Notes under the pieces: model-generated
Seen by the model: the letters and a program-made list of their open reading frames with translations, nothing else
What the model was told of the DNA's origin: nothing
Database searches by the model: none
Shown: in pieces, positions 27,330-36,221 of the stretch
Position numbering within the stretch: the first letter of the stretch is position 1
How the letters are laid out: every line of letters starts with the position of its first letter
Program-made: the position numbers and the translations under genes
Source: Sphaerisporangium corydalis
GTDB lineage: Bacteria > Actinomycetota > Actinomycetes > Streptosporangiales > Streptosporangiaceae
Assembly: GCF_025506355.1 (NCBI RefSeq)
Contig: NZ_JANZYP010000043.1
Location: 1 to 64,000, forward strand
DNA: 64,000 nucleotides
Direction of reading: 5' to 3'

Positions 27330-28117
27330 TTGGCACTCCCCGCCTGGCTGGCGATGTACTGGTCGTACTCGGCCTGGGGCACGAGCTTCACCGTGAAGAG
27401 CATGCGGCTGTGGTCCACGCCGCACAGCTCCGCGCAGCGCCCGGCGAAGACACCGGCCTTGTCGATCGTGTTGATCTCGAAGACGTTCTTCACGCCGGGG
27501 ATGACGTCACGCTTGAACAGGAACGCGGGCACCCAGAAGGAGTGGTTGACGTCCTGCGAGACCAGGTCGAACTGCACCTTCTTGTTGAGCGGCAGCACGA
27601 GCTGCGGCTTCTGCGCGGGCGTGCCCACCACGCTGACGGTCTTGCCGCCGACCTGGCTGGTGAAGCGCCAGCTCCACTGGAAGCCCTCGACCTTGACCTT
27701 CACGTCGGGATTCGCCGACACCGCGGTGATGGCGTTCTCGTCACGCGCGGTGAAGTAGAAGAACACCGCGACCATGATGATCGGCACCGTGGTGTAGAGG
27801 ATCTCGATCGGCAGGTTGTACCGCACCTGGGGCGGCAGCGCCTCGGTGGTGTTCTTGCGCCGGCGGTGGAACGCGCAGGCCCACAGGATCAGGCCCCAGA
27901 CGACGACACCGACGGCAAGGGAGGCGATCCAGGCACCGTTCCAGAGATTCTGGACGATGCCGGCCTCCTTGGTGACGCCGTCGGGCATTCCGGCACGAGA
28001 CCACGTGCCAACGCCTTCACACGCCGTCAGGGACACCACCAGCGCCGCCAAGGCGGCGGCGCGTGGCGCCTTGCGGCGGGCCAACGGTCGCCGTGTAGAA
28101 CGGCGGGTCGGACTCAC
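27326..28117 (-). CDS. ctaC: Cytochrome c oxidase (aa3) subunit II
   Basis: A 263-residue protein with a lipobox VVSLTACEG, so probably a lipoprotein, then two membrane segments and a C-terminal cupredoxin domain. CuA ligands are in [10 protein letters not shown] and [12 protein letters not shown]. It receives electrons from QcrC. First gene of the ctaC-ctaD-ctaF operon; ATGA overlap with ctaD. Divergent from the cysteine desulfurase gene. Confidence 0.96.
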   Translation of the reverse strand: MSPTRRSTRRPLARRKAPRAAALAALVVSLTACEGVGTWSRAGMPDGVTKEAGIVQNLWNGAWIASLAVGVVVWGLILWACAFHRRRKNTTEALPPQVRYNLPIEILYTTVPIIMVAVFFYFTARDENAITAVSANPDVKVKVEGFQWSWRFTSQVGGKTVSVVGTPAQKPQLVLPLNKKVQFDLVSQDVNHSFWVPAFLFKRDVIPGVKNVFEINTIDKAGVFAGRCAELCGVDHSRMLFTVKLVPQAEYDQYIASQAGSAK

Positions 28118-28354
28118 GGATCGCCTACCCCACAGTTGAAGCCCAAGAGTCCCCCTCCTGGGCGGTCGTTTCCAGATTCACGATATTCGCGCTCTTGGTT
28201 GTCTCACGTCACGCTGGGGGACACATTAGCGCGCACTGGGGCCGCCCTCCTTCCCGGCCCCTTCCCGGTGGCGCGCGGATGCCGCCGGTCGCGGGGTTCC
28301 GGTGCCCGGCCGCCCCGCCGGGGCGCGCCGGGGCGCGGGTGCGACCATGAACGC

Positions 28355-29494
28355 GTGGCGTACTTCGACGCGGCATCGACCGAACCCCTGCACCCCGCCG
28401 CCCGCGAGGCGCTGATCACGGCGCTGGACGCGGGGGCCGCCGACCCGGCCCGGCTGTACGGCGCGGCGCGGCGCTCCCGCCTGCTGCTGGAGCGGGCGCG
28501 GGCCGAGGCGGCCGAGGCGATCGGGGCCCGGCCGGACGAGGTGTCGTTCACCTCCTCGGGCACCCAGGCCGTCCACCTGGGGGTGCTCGGGACGCTGCTG
28601 GGCCGCCGGCGCGCCGGGCGCCGGATGGTGACCGGGGCCGTCGAGCACTCCAGCGTCCTGGCGGCCGGGGCCGCGCACGAGCGGGAGGGCGGCACCGTCG
28701 AGGTCGTCGGCGTCGGGCTCACCGGGCGGGTCGACCCCGCCGAGTACGCGGCGGCCGTGGCCGTGGAGGGCACGGCGCTGGCGTGCCTGCAGACGGCCAA
28801 CCACGAGGTCGGCACCCTGCAGCCCGTCGCGGAGGCCGCCGAGGCGTGCCGGGCCGCCGGGGTCCCCCTGCTGGTCGACGCCGCGCAGACGCTGGGGCGG
28901 CTGCCGGTGCCGCCGGGGTGGTCGGTGCTGGCGGGCAGCGCCCACAAGTGGGGCGGCCCGGCCGGGGTGGGGCTGCTCGTCGTGCGCAAGGGCACCCGGT
29001 GGCGGTCCCCGCTGCCGGAGGACGAGCGGGAACGGCGCCGGGTGCCCGGTTTCGAGAACGTCCCCGCCGCCGTGGCGGCCGTGGCGGCGCTGCGGGCCCG
29101 GATCGTGGAGGCGGCGGAGGAGAACGCGCGGCTGTCGGCGCTCGTGGACCGCATCCGCGCCGAGGTGCCCCGGCTGGTGCCGGACGTGGAGGTGGTCGGC
29201 GAGCCGGTGGACCGCGCGCCCCACATAGTCACGTTCTCCTGCCTTTACGTGGCAGGTGAGGCAATATTGACCGAGTTGGATAGAGTCGGCTTTGCCGTGT
29301 CCTCCGGCAGTTCGTGCTCGGCCAGTACGCTGCGCCCCTCACACGTGCTGGAGGCGATGGGAGTGCTCACGCATGGGAACGTCAGGGTGTCGCTGCCCAG
29401 GGGCGCTTCCGGGGCGGACGTCGACCGGTTCCTGTCCGTCCTCCCTGGCATCGTCCGGCGCATCCGCGAGAGCGTGGGGGTCCGGTCGTCGTGA
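28355..29494 (+). CDS. Cysteine desulfurase (NifS/IscS-like, class V aminotransferase fold)
   Basis: A 379-residue PLP enzyme. The PLP Lys is in AGSAHKWGGPAG, the cofactor Asp in LLVDAAQT, HEVGTLQP contacts the ring and the catalytic Cys loop SSGSSCSAST is intact, so real desulfurase activity is expected. The GTG start at 28355 opens VAYFDAAST, the normal N-terminus of the family. No clear ribosome binding site. A tusA-like gene follows after 66 bp, suggesting a persulfide relay. It differs from the Suf-linked SufS layout: no sufBCD neighbours. Confidence 0.9.
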   Translation: MAYFDAASTEPLHPAAREALITALDAGAADPARLYGAARRSRLLLERARAEAAEAIGARPDEVSFTSSGTQAVHLGVLGTLLGRRRAGRRMVTGAVEHSSVLAAGAAHEREGGTVEVVGVGLTGRVDPAEYAAAVAVEGTALACLQTANHEVGTLQPVAEAAEACRAAGVPLLVDAAQTLGRLPVPPGWSVLAGSAHKWGGPAGVGLLVVRKGTRWRSPLPEDERERRRVPGFENVPAAVAAVAALRARIVEAAEENARLSALVDRIRAEVPRLVPDVEVVGEPVDRAPHIVTFSCLYVAGEAILTELDRVGFAVSSGSSCSASTLRPSHVLEAMGVLTHGNVRVSLPRGASGADVDRFLSVLPGIVRRIRESVGVRSS

Positions 29495-29560
29495 GGGACG
29501 CCGGTTCAGGGCGCGCCGGATGAGGCCGCGCGCCGAGGTCGCTGGAGCGAGGGTGGGATC

Positions 29561-29839
29561 GTGATGGCAGGCATGCGCAGGCCCGAGGCCGGGGAGGCGC
29601 CGCCGCCCGCACCCGCGCTGACGATCGACGCGCTCGGGCGCAAGTGCCCGATCCCGATCATCATGCTGGCCGAGCAGATCAACTCGGTGCCGCTCAACGC
29701 CGTCGTGTCGGTGCTGGCCGACGACCCGGCCGCGTTCACCGACGTGCCCGCGTGGTGCCGGCTGAAGTCCCACCACCACGTGGGGACCCACGAGCTGCCC
29801 CAGGGCGGCTGGGCGATCCACGTCAGGCGCAACTACTGA
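29561..29839 (+). CDS. TusA-family sulfur carrier protein
   Basis: A 92-residue protein with the SirA/TusA fold and the active Cys in ALGRKCPIPIIML (CPxP motif). TusA accepts persulfide sulfur from a cysteine desulfurase and passes it on, for example for tRNA thiolation or molybdenum cofactor. GTG at 29561 is followed at once by ATG 29564; either can start, with GGTGGGA upstream. It follows the desulfurase gene by 66 bp, most likely one operon. Confidence 0.88.
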   Translation: MMAGMRRPEAGEAPPPAPALTIDALGRKCPIPIIMLAEQINSVPLNAVVSVLADDPAAFTDVPAWCRLKSHHHVGTHELPQGGWAIHVRRNY

Positions 29840-29873
29840 CCGGCGTCCACGGGTGTGGTCCACGGGCGTACCG

Positions 29874-29906
29874 GGCCTCCCTGGCGCGATTCACGGCCGG
29901 GAGGCC
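29874..29906 (+). terminator. Hairpin between the convergent tusA-like gene and adoK
   Basis: GGCCTCCC pairs with GGGAGGCC over 8 bp, and outer GTACC/GGTAC pairs can add to it. It lies between converging genes and could serve both. Confidence 0.55.
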
Positions 29907-29945
29907 GCCCGTGGGGTACGGGCGGCTCCGGCGCGGATCAGCGGA

Positions 29946-30932
29946 TCAGGGGTAGCGGCACTCGACGCGCGCCTCGATCTCCGCGGCGGCGGAGGCGCCG
30001 TAGGCGGAGGCGAACCGCTCGAGGAAGGCCTGCCGGCCGAGCTCGTACTCCTGGCCGCCGACGTGCTCGAGGACGTAGGTCGCGGTGAGGTTGCCGAGCT
30101 GCCCGCAGCGCTCCAGGGACAGGCCCCAGGCGAGCCCCGACAGGAAGCCGGCGCGGAAGGCGTCGCCGACGCCGGTCGGGTCCACCTTGGCCAGCTCGGG
30201 CGTCGGGGGGATGTGCAGGGACGGCTCGCCCTGGCGGTCGATGCGCGCGCCCTTGGGGCCGAGGGTGGTCACCCGCACGCCGACCCGGGACAGCACCTCC
30301 TCGTCGGACCAGCCGGTCTTCTGCTCGACGAGCGCCTTCTCGTAGTCGTTGGTGAACAGGTAGGCGGCGCCGTCGACGAGCTTGCGGATCTCCTCGCCGT
30401 CCATGCGGGCGAGCTGCTGGGAGCAGTCGGCCCCGAACGGGATGCCGCGCTCGCGGCACTCCTCGGTGTGGCGGATCATGGCGTCGGGGTCGTTCGGGCT
30501 GATCAGGACCAGGTCGAGGCCGCCGACGCGGTCGGCGACCGGCTGGAGCTCGATCTCCCGGGCCTCCGACATCGCCCCGGTGTAGAAGGAGGCGATCTGG
30601 TTGTGGTGCTCGTCGGTGGTGCACAGGAACCGGGCGGTGTGCCGCAGTTCGGAGATCCGGACCGACTCGCAGTCGACGCCGTGGCGCTCCAGCCACGAGC
30701 GGTAGTCGGCGAAGTCGGTGCCGACCGAGCCCACCAGGACGGGGGTCAGGCCGAGGCATCCCATGCCGAAGCTGATGTTGGCCGCGACGCCGCCCCGCCG
30801 GATCTGCAGGTCGTCGACCAGGAAGGACAGTGACACGCGATCGAGCTGCTCGGCGATGAGCTGGTCCCCGAAACTGCCCGGGAAGGTCATCAGGTGGTCG
30901 GTCGCGATGGAGCCGGTGACGGCGATGCGCAC
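29946..30932 (-). CDS. adoK: Adenosine kinase, PfkB family (AdoK type)
   Basis: A 328-residue ribokinase-fold kinase, close throughout to recalled mycobacterial AdoK: AVTGSIATDHLM at the N-terminus, LSFLVDDLQIRRGGVAANISFGMG, NDPDAMIRHTEECR and the anion-hole/catalytic DPTGVGDAFRAGF near the C-terminus. It phosphorylates adenosine to AMP (purine salvage). GTG at 30932 has GAGGAG 7 nt upstream and gives the family N-terminus; the longer frame from 30974 does not. Convergent with the tusA-like gene, downstream of the HesB-family gene on the same strand. Confidence 0.92.
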   Translation of the reverse strand: MRIAVTGSIATDHLMTFPGSFGDQLIAEQLDRVSLSFLVDDLQIRRGGVAANISFGMGCLGLTPVLVGSVGTDFADYRSWLERHGVDCESVRISELRHTARFLCTTDEHHNQIASFYTGAMSEAREIELQPVADRVGGLDLVLISPNDPDAMIRHTEECRERGIPFGADCSQQLARMDGEEIRKLVDGAAYLFTNDYEKALVEQKTGWSDEEVLSRVGVRVTTLGPKGARIDRQGEPSLHIPPTPELAKVDPTGVGDAFRAGFLSGLAWGLSLERCGQLGNLTATYVLEHVGGQEYELGRQAFLERFASAYGASAAAEIEARVECRYP

Positions 30933-31169
30933 TGTCGCTCTCCTCGTTGTCAGCCATCGATGGCTCGCCAACAATACGCCACCGGAGGCGGGCCGGAGGA
31001 GCCGTGCGGCCCGTTCGTGATCTCCATGTGTCCGGGGCGGCTCCGGGGGCGGCGGAGGGTGATTCTTCTCACCTGCGCCGACGCCGGGCGCGCGGGGCGG
31101 ACCCCTAGGACTCCCTGGCGGGCGGCCCGATCACCCGTGCCGGGCGGACCATGGCCGGGCATGCCGACA

Positions 31170-31199
31170 CCCCGCCTCGCGGATGGTCCGCGAGCGGGG
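31170..31199 (-). terminator. Terminator after the HesB-family gene
   Basis: CTCGCGGA and TCCGCGAG form an 8-bp perfect stem with outer CCCCG/CGGGG pairs and a 3-nt loop, starting 14 nt after the stop. Confidence 0.75.
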
Positions 31200-31213
31200 C
31201 CGGACGGGCACGC

Positions 31214-31573
31214 CTAGTTGAACGAGTCGCCGCAGGCGCAGGACCCCGTGGCGTTCGGGTTGTCGATCGTGAAGCCCTGCTTCTCGATGGTGTCCACGAA
31301 GTCCACCGTGGCGCCCGTGAGGTAGGGGGCGCTCATCCGGTCGGTGACCACGCTGACGCCGCCGAAGTCGGAGACGACGTCCCCGTCCATCGACCGGTCG
31401 TCGAAGAAGAGCTGGTAGCGCAGGCCGGAACATCCGCCGGGCTGTACGGCCACGCGGAGCTGGAGGCCCTCCTCGCCCTGCTGCTCCAGCAGGCTGCGCA
31501 CCTTGCCGGCCGCCGCGTCGGTCAGGAGCAGGCCCTGCTGCTGCTGCGTGGTCTCGCTGCTCTCAACGGTCAT
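31214..31573 (-). CDS. A-type iron-sulfur cluster carrier (ErpA/HesB/IscA family)
   Basis: A 119-residue protein with the three cluster-binding cysteines in GGCSGLRY and the C-terminal SCACGDSFN. It accepts and hands on Fe-S clusters to apo-enzymes. ATG 31573 has GGGGAG 7 nt upstream. It lies next to nadA (a [4Fe-4S] enzyme, divergent) and near the desulfurase/TusA pair. Mycobacterial Rv2204c holds the same position near adoK. Confidence 0.93.
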   Translation of the reverse strand: MTVESSETTQQQQGLLLTDAAAGKVRSLLEQQGEEGLQLRVAVQPGGCSGLRYQLFFDDRSMDGDVVSDFGGVSVVTDRMSAPYLTGATVDFVDTIEKQGFTIDNPNATGSCACGDSFN

Positions 31574-31739
31574 TTGTTGACTCCCCGTCTGCCCCAACGC
31601 CCCTCGGGGACGAAGGCCTTGGTGTGAGGTCTCACTTAGACGCTACCAACAGCTTGGCCCCGTCACACATTCCTGTCTCACGGAGCGGTCCTGCCCGACC
31701 CCCCGGGAATACCATCCGGCCCCCGTGTGTAATGATTAG

Positions 31740-31754
31740 TCGTCAACTAGACGA
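31740..31754 (+). promoter_or_regulatory. Inverted repeat before nadA, candidate NAD-regulon operator
   Basis: TCGTC-N5-GACGA lies just after a TAATGA that could be the -10 hexamer. It is 26 nt before the nadA start and inside the predicted transcript start region, where a repressor would block transcription. The binding protein is not identifiable here. Confidence 0.4.
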
Positions 31755-31780
31755 TAAGTCCCCTAAGAGGTGTTGCAGCC

Positions 31781-32965
31781 GTGACCACCACAGAGACCGG
31801 CCTCCCGCTCTTCGTCCTCGGCCAGGGCGTCGACACGCACAGCGAGCGCGGCGTCGACTGCCCCGGTGAGCTGCCCTCCGCGTCCGACCCTGAGCTGGTC
31901 GCCCGGGCCGTACGGGCCAAGGCGGCCCTCGGCGAGAGGGTGTTCGTCCTCGGCCACCACTACCAGCGCGACGAGGTCATCCAGTTCGCCGACGTGACCG
32001 GAGACTCCTTCAAGCTCGCCCGCGAGGCGGCGGCGCGCCCCGAGGCGGAGTACATCGTCTTCTGCGGGGTCCACTTCATGGCCGAGTCGGCCGACATCCT
32101 GACCGGCGACGACCAGCGGGTGGTGCTCCCCGACCTCGCGGCCGGCTGTTCCATGGCCGACATGGCGACCTTCGACCAGGTCGAGGAGGCCTGGGAGGTC
32201 CTGACCGACCTCGGCCTGGCCGACATCACCGTCCCGGTCACCTACATGAACTCCTCGGCCGACATCAAGGCGTTCTGCGGGCGCAACGGCGGCGCGGTGT
32301 GCACGTCCTCCAACGCCCGCAGGGCCCTCACCTGGGCGTTCGACCAGGGCCCCGAGGGGCCGGAGAAGGCGGCCGGTGACCGCAAGGTGCTGTTCCTGCC
32401 CGACCAGCACCTCGGCCGCAACACCGCGGTCCTGGAGATGGGCTTCTCCCTGGACGACTGCGTGGTCTACAACCCGCACCGCCCGAACGGCGGCCTCACC
32501 GACCGGCAGCTCAAGGACGCCAAGGTGATCCTGTGGCGCGGGCACTGCTCGGTGCACGGCCGGTTCAGCCCCGAGTGCGTGGACGAGGTCCGCGACCGGG
32601 TCCCCGGCGTCAAGGTGCTGGTGCACCCCGAGTGCAAGCACGAGGTGGTCACCAAGGCCGACCACGTCGGGTCCACCGAGTACATCATCAAGATGCTGGA
32701 CGAGGCCCCGGCCGGGTCGGCGTGGGCCGTCGGGACCGAGCTCAACCTGGTCAAGCGGCTGGCCGCCCGGCACCCCGACAAGACCGTGACCTTCCTGGAC
32801 CGGACGGTCTGCTACTGCTCCACGATGAACCGCATCGACCTGCCGCACCTGGTGTGGGCCCTTGAGTCGCTGGCCGCCGGCGAGGTGGTCAACCAGATCA
32901 CCGTGGACCCGGAGACCACCCGCTGGGCCAAGATCGCCCTGGACCGCATGCTCGCCCTGCCCTAG
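31781..32965 (+). CDS. nadA: Quinolinate synthase A
   Basis: A 394-residue enzyme of NAD synthesis that condenses iminoaspartate with dihydroxyacetone phosphate using a [4Fe-4S] cluster. Signatures include LGHHYQRDEVIQFAD, GVHFMAESADIL, YMNSSADIKAFCGRNGG, VCTSSNA, HPECKHEVV and TVCYCSTMNRI. The GTG start has an AAGAGG box about 10 nt upstream. The nadB and nadC genes do not follow, unlike the usual nadABC cluster. Confidence 0.96.
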   Translation: MTTTETGLPLFVLGQGVDTHSERGVDCPGELPSASDPELVARAVRAKAALGERVFVLGHHYQRDEVIQFADVTGDSFKLAREAAARPEAEYIVFCGVHFMAESADILTGDDQRVVLPDLAAGCSMADMATFDQVEEAWEVLTDLGLADITVPVTYMNSSADIKAFCGRNGGAVCTSSNARRALTWAFDQGPEGPEKAAGDRKVLFLPDQHLGRNTAVLEMGFSLDDCVVYNPHRPNGGLTDRQLKDAKVILWRGHCSVHGRFSPECVDEVRDRVPGVKVLVHPECKHEVVTKADHVGSTEYIIKMLDEAPAGSAWAVGTELNLVKRLAARHPDKTVTFLDRTVCYCSTMNRIDLPHLVWALESLAAGEVVNQITVDPETTRWAKIALDRMLALP

Positions 32966-32997
32966 GACCCACCCGGCCCGGTCGCGCCGCCGGGGCC

Positions 32998-33729
32998 TCA
33001 GACCATTTCGTACACGACGCGGACGGCCACGGTGACCGACCCGTGGCCGGGGCTGATGCCCGCCTTCTCGCCGAAGGCGGCCAGGCGCGAGGGCGAGGAG
33101 TCGCTCTCCTCCTCCAGCTTCGTCACCCTGCCCAGGGTGCGGCCCACGAGCGCGGCGTACTGCTCGGCCTTGGCGCGCGCGTCCTTGTAGGCCACCGCGC
33201 GGGCCCGCTTGACCAGGGCCTCCTCCCGGGAGATCTCGAACGAGATCCCGTTCAGCCGCGCCTCGTCCCCCACCGCGGCCACCGCGTCCACGACCGCGTC
33301 CGCCTTGGACAGGTCGCGGACCTGGGCCTCCAGGCCCTGCGAGGCGCGGTACCCGACGACCTTGGGGTACTTGTCGTACTCGGCCACGAGCGACAGGTCG
33401 TTGGTCTTCAGGTCCCACCGCGCCACCCCCGCGGTCACCAGGGCGTCGGTCAGCTTGGCCGCGGCCTCCTTGACGGCCGCGAACGCCTCTCCCGCACGGG
33501 CCCGCCGCGTCTCCACGCCCACGTTGAGGCGCATCACGTCGGGTGTGGTCTGGACGCTGCCGCGCCCGACGACGACGAGCTCCGCCGTGTCGCCGGGCGT
33601 CAGCCACGCGGGCCCCGCGGTGTGGCCGGACGCCTTAGGGGGAGGTCCGGACGCCGCGAGCGCGGGCCCGGCCTGCGCTGCCACGAGGACGATGGCGATG
33701 GCCGCCGGCACCAGGCTCTTCTTGGTCAT
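32998..33729 (-). CDS. Secreted SIMPL-domain (DUF541) protein
   Basis: A 243-residue protein with an N-terminal signal peptide (KKSLVPAAIAIVLVAAQAGPALA) and a SIMPL/DUF541 domain: GRGSVQTTPDVMRLNVGVETR, LKTNDLSLVAEY, VVGYRASQGLEAQVRDLSKA and ARAKAEQYAALVGRTLGRV. SIMPL proteins are periplasmic or surface proteins of unclear role, some linked to oxidative stress. ATG at 33729 begins the signal peptide; no strong ribosome binding site. Same strand as and 74 bp downstream of the Ser/Thr kinase gene. Confidence 0.88.
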   Translation of the reverse strand: MTKKSLVPAAIAIVLVAAQAGPALAASGPPPKASGHTAGPAWLTPGDTAELVVVGRGSVQTTPDVMRLNVGVETRRARAGEAFAAVKEAAAKLTDALVTAGVARWDLKTNDLSLVAEYDKYPKVVGYRASQGLEAQVRDLSKADAVVDAVAAVGDEARLNGISFEISREEALVKRARAVAYKDARAKAEQYAALVGRTLGRVTKLEEESDSSPSRLAAFGEKAGISPGHGSVTVAVRVVYEMV

Positions 33730-33803
33730 GGGGACATGCCACCACCACGCGGGCACCGCGTCCGCGACCCCTGCCCGCAGGCGGCCGGAACTTGACCAAT
33801 TGC

Positions 33804-36089
33804 TCAGGTTCCCCGGGTGTAGCGCAGGTACCCCTTCTTGTACTCCGCCGCCTTGGCCGTGGCGAGCACGCGTGAGGCGTTGCCCTGGAAGTCGACGACC
33901 ACGGCCTCGTAGTCCTCGCCCTTCCTGCGCCACCCCGCGATGTGCTGGTCGTCGTACCAGCCGATGAGCCGGTCGGTCGGGAAGGCGATCCTGGCCGTCT
34001 CGCGGCCCTCGGTCGTCCACACGCAGATCCGGCCGTGCACGCCGGAGCAGGTGGTGATGAAGTGCGTCCCCGACGGGGAGACGTCGTCGCCCTCGACGGT
34101 GAGCGGGTCGCCCACCTTGAGCAGGGTCTGCAGCACCGTCCCCCCCAGGTCGTAGAACCGGATGCGTTGCGTGCCGCCCTTGAGCGCCCAGGTGCCGACG
34201 GCCCGGCCGTCGCCGCGCCAGAAGTAGCTCCAGCGCCCGACGTCCTTCTCCTTGACGTGGACGACCTTGCCCTTCCTCCTGGCCACGTCGATGATCGCGT
34301 AGCCGTACCCCTTGGTGGTGTCGCCGACGGCCTCGTTGATGGTGACCAGCACCCGGGTGCCGTCCGGCGACCACTGGGGGAACGTCGGGAACAGCGGCGC
34401 CTCGGCCATCCTGATCAGCGTGGACGTGCCGGTGACCCGGTCGACGAGCGACACCGTGGAGAAGCTGTCGGTGGTGTAGACGGTGTCGGTGCCGAGCGCC
34501 CGCCTGCCGTCGGCGCTGACGGTGTACTCGAAGTACTTCTTGGTCGGGGCGAAGGAGTTCTTCCCGTCGCCCCGCAGGTAGACGCGCTTGCCGTAGTCGA
34601 GGCTGTAGAAGGTGAGCTTGATCGGGTCCAGGTCGTTCTCCTGGATCGTGATCGAGCTCCCCGGCAGGTCGATGCTCCTGGTGGCCTCGGGCGGCGGTGT
34701 GCCGGTGCGGCCGGCGTCCGGGGTCGATCCCGGCCCTGAGGGCGTCGCGCCCGGTGCCGGGGTCCCGGGGCCGCCGCTGGGCCCGGCCACCAGCCGCCCG
34801 TCGTTCCCCGACTGCACGTACACGTAGGTGCCGCCGCCGATGAGCAGCGCCACCACGGCCACCGCGGCGACGACCAGCGGGACGCGGCTGCGGCGGCCGG
34901 GCCCGCCGAGCGTGGGCACGGTCCCGCCCGTGCCGGCGCCCTGGTCGCCGCCGGCCCACGGCGGCCGCCCCTGCCACCCTTGGGACGGTGCCCGCTGCCA
35001 CCCCGGGTCCGGCTGCCCGGCGTAGGCCTGGGGCAGTGGCTGGGCGTTCGCCGCGTACGGCGCGGGGGGCGGGGGCGGCGGGGCGGCCCGCCGGGCGGGA
35101 TCCTGCCGCCACCGGAGCGTCGGGTCCTCGGCCGGCGGGGCCGGGCCGCGCGACGGCGGGGGCGCCGTGGAGTGCGCCGCGGAGGGCCTCGCCCGCTCGG
35201 GGGCGGGCGGGACGGCGCCGGGGGCGGCCTGCGCCACGGCCGAGCCCTCGGCCATGATCGCGGCGGGCGGGGCGGTGGCGGTGCCGTGCCCCAGGAGGCG
35301 CATGAGCACCTCTCCGGCCGCGGGCCGCGCGGAGGGGTCCTTGGCCAGGCAGGCGCCCACGATGCCCCGCAGGGGCTCCTCAAGGGCGCTGAGGTCGGGT
35401 TCCACGCTCATGATGCGGTGGAAGACGGCGGGCAGGCTGTCGGTGCCGAAGGGGGCGTCGCCGGTGGCCGCGAAGATCATCGTGCCGGCCCAGGCGAACA
35501 TGTCGGCGGCCGGGCCCGCCTGCTCGCCGCCGAGCTGCTCGGGGGTCATGTAAGCGGGGGTGCCGACGACGACCGAGGTCAGGGTGGAGGACCGGTCGAG
35601 CGCCTTGGCGATGCCGAAGTCGATGACGCGCGGCCCGTCGTTGCCCAGCAGCACGTTGGAGGGCTTGAAGTCGCGGTGCACGATGCCGGCCTGGTGGATC
35701 GCGACCAGCGCGGTCACGGTGCCGATCGCCAGCCGGTGCAGGGCGGCGCCGCGCCTCGGCCCCTCGCTCTCGACGACCGCGTCGAGGGTCGGGCCGTCGA
35801 TGTACTCGCTGACGATGAAGGGCCGGTGGTCGGCCACCCCGGTCTCGATCACCTGCGCGGTGCAGAAGGTCGCGACGCGCTCGGCCGTCGAGACCTCGCG
35901 CACGAACCGGGAGAGCGCCTCCTCGTTCTGGGTGAGGTCGGAGCGGAGCAGTTTCACCGCCACGGTGACGCCGGCCGGCGAACGGCCCAGGTAGACGACC
36001 CCCTGACCGCCCTCCCCGAGCCGCGCGGTGAGCTCGTAGCCCCCCACACGCACCGGGTCGCCCGGCCGCAGCGGCACCGGGTTCGACAT
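33804..36089 (-). CDS. Membrane Ser/Thr protein kinase with extracellular propeller domain
   Basis: A 761-residue PASTA-free Hanks-type kinase. The kinase domain (about 15-275) has the glycine loop LGEGGQGVVYLG, VAVKLLR Lys, catalytic HRDFKPSNVLL, DFGIAKAL and TPAYMTPEQLGG. A Pro/Ala-rich juxtamembrane linker (about 285-415) leads to one membrane segment (VPLVVAAVAVVALLIGGGTYVYV), then about 330 residues of beta-propeller-like repeats (TolB/WD-type, with FPQWSPDGTRVLV and SPSGTHFI). ATG 36089 follows GGAGGGGGAG. The signal is probably sensed outside; ligand unknown. Layout resembles PknD-like sensors. Confidence 0.92.
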   Translation of the reverse strand: MSNPVPLRPGDPVRVGGYELTARLGEGGQGVVYLGRSPAGVTVAVKLLRSDLTQNEEALSRFVREVSTAERVATFCTAQVIETGVADHRPFIVSEYIDGPTLDAVVESEGPRRGAALHRLAIGTVTALVAIHQAGIVHRDFKPSNVLLGNDGPRVIDFGIAKALDRSSTLTSVVVGTPAYMTPEQLGGEQAGPAADMFAWAGTMIFAATGDAPFGTDSLPAVFHRIMSVEPDLSALEEPLRGIVGACLAKDPSARPAAGEVLMRLLGHGTATAPPAAIMAEGSAVAQAAPGAVPPAPERARPSAAHSTAPPPSRGPAPPAEDPTLRWRQDPARRAAPPPPPPAPYAANAQPLPQAYAGQPDPGWQRAPSQGWQGRPPWAGGDQGAGTGGTVPTLGGPGRRSRVPLVVAAVAVVALLIGGGTYVYVQSGNDGRLVAGPSGGPGTPAPGATPSGPGSTPDAGRTGTPPPEATRSIDLPGSSITIQENDLDPIKLTFYSLDYGKRVYLRGDGKNSFAPTKKYFEYTVSADGRRALGTDTVYTTDSFSTVSLVDRVTGTSTLIRMAEAPLFPTFPQWSPDGTRVLVTINEAVGDTTKGYGYAIIDVARRKGKVVHVKEKDVGRWSYFWRGDGRAVGTWALKGGTQRIRFYDLGGTVLQTLLKVGDPLTVEGDDVSPSGTHFITTCSGVHGRICVWTTEGRETARIAFPTDRLIGWYDDQHIAGWRRKGEDYEAVVVDFQGNASRVLATAKAAEYKKGYLRYTRGT

Positions 36090-36221
36090 GGCTCCCCCTC
36101 CGTCACCCCACTTAAGGCCAAATTTCAACCCATTGTGGCGTGCTCTGGAGGAAGTCTTCACCTTCGGCCCCAAGCCGTATTCGTAGCGTGACCCGCGCCG
36201 CCACCGGCCGATCGGGCCTCG

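Noticed and set aside
25695-27758. 687-residue plus-strand frame opposite ctaD and ctaC
   Set aside because: Antisense to genes with full catalytic motifs; low-complexity product.
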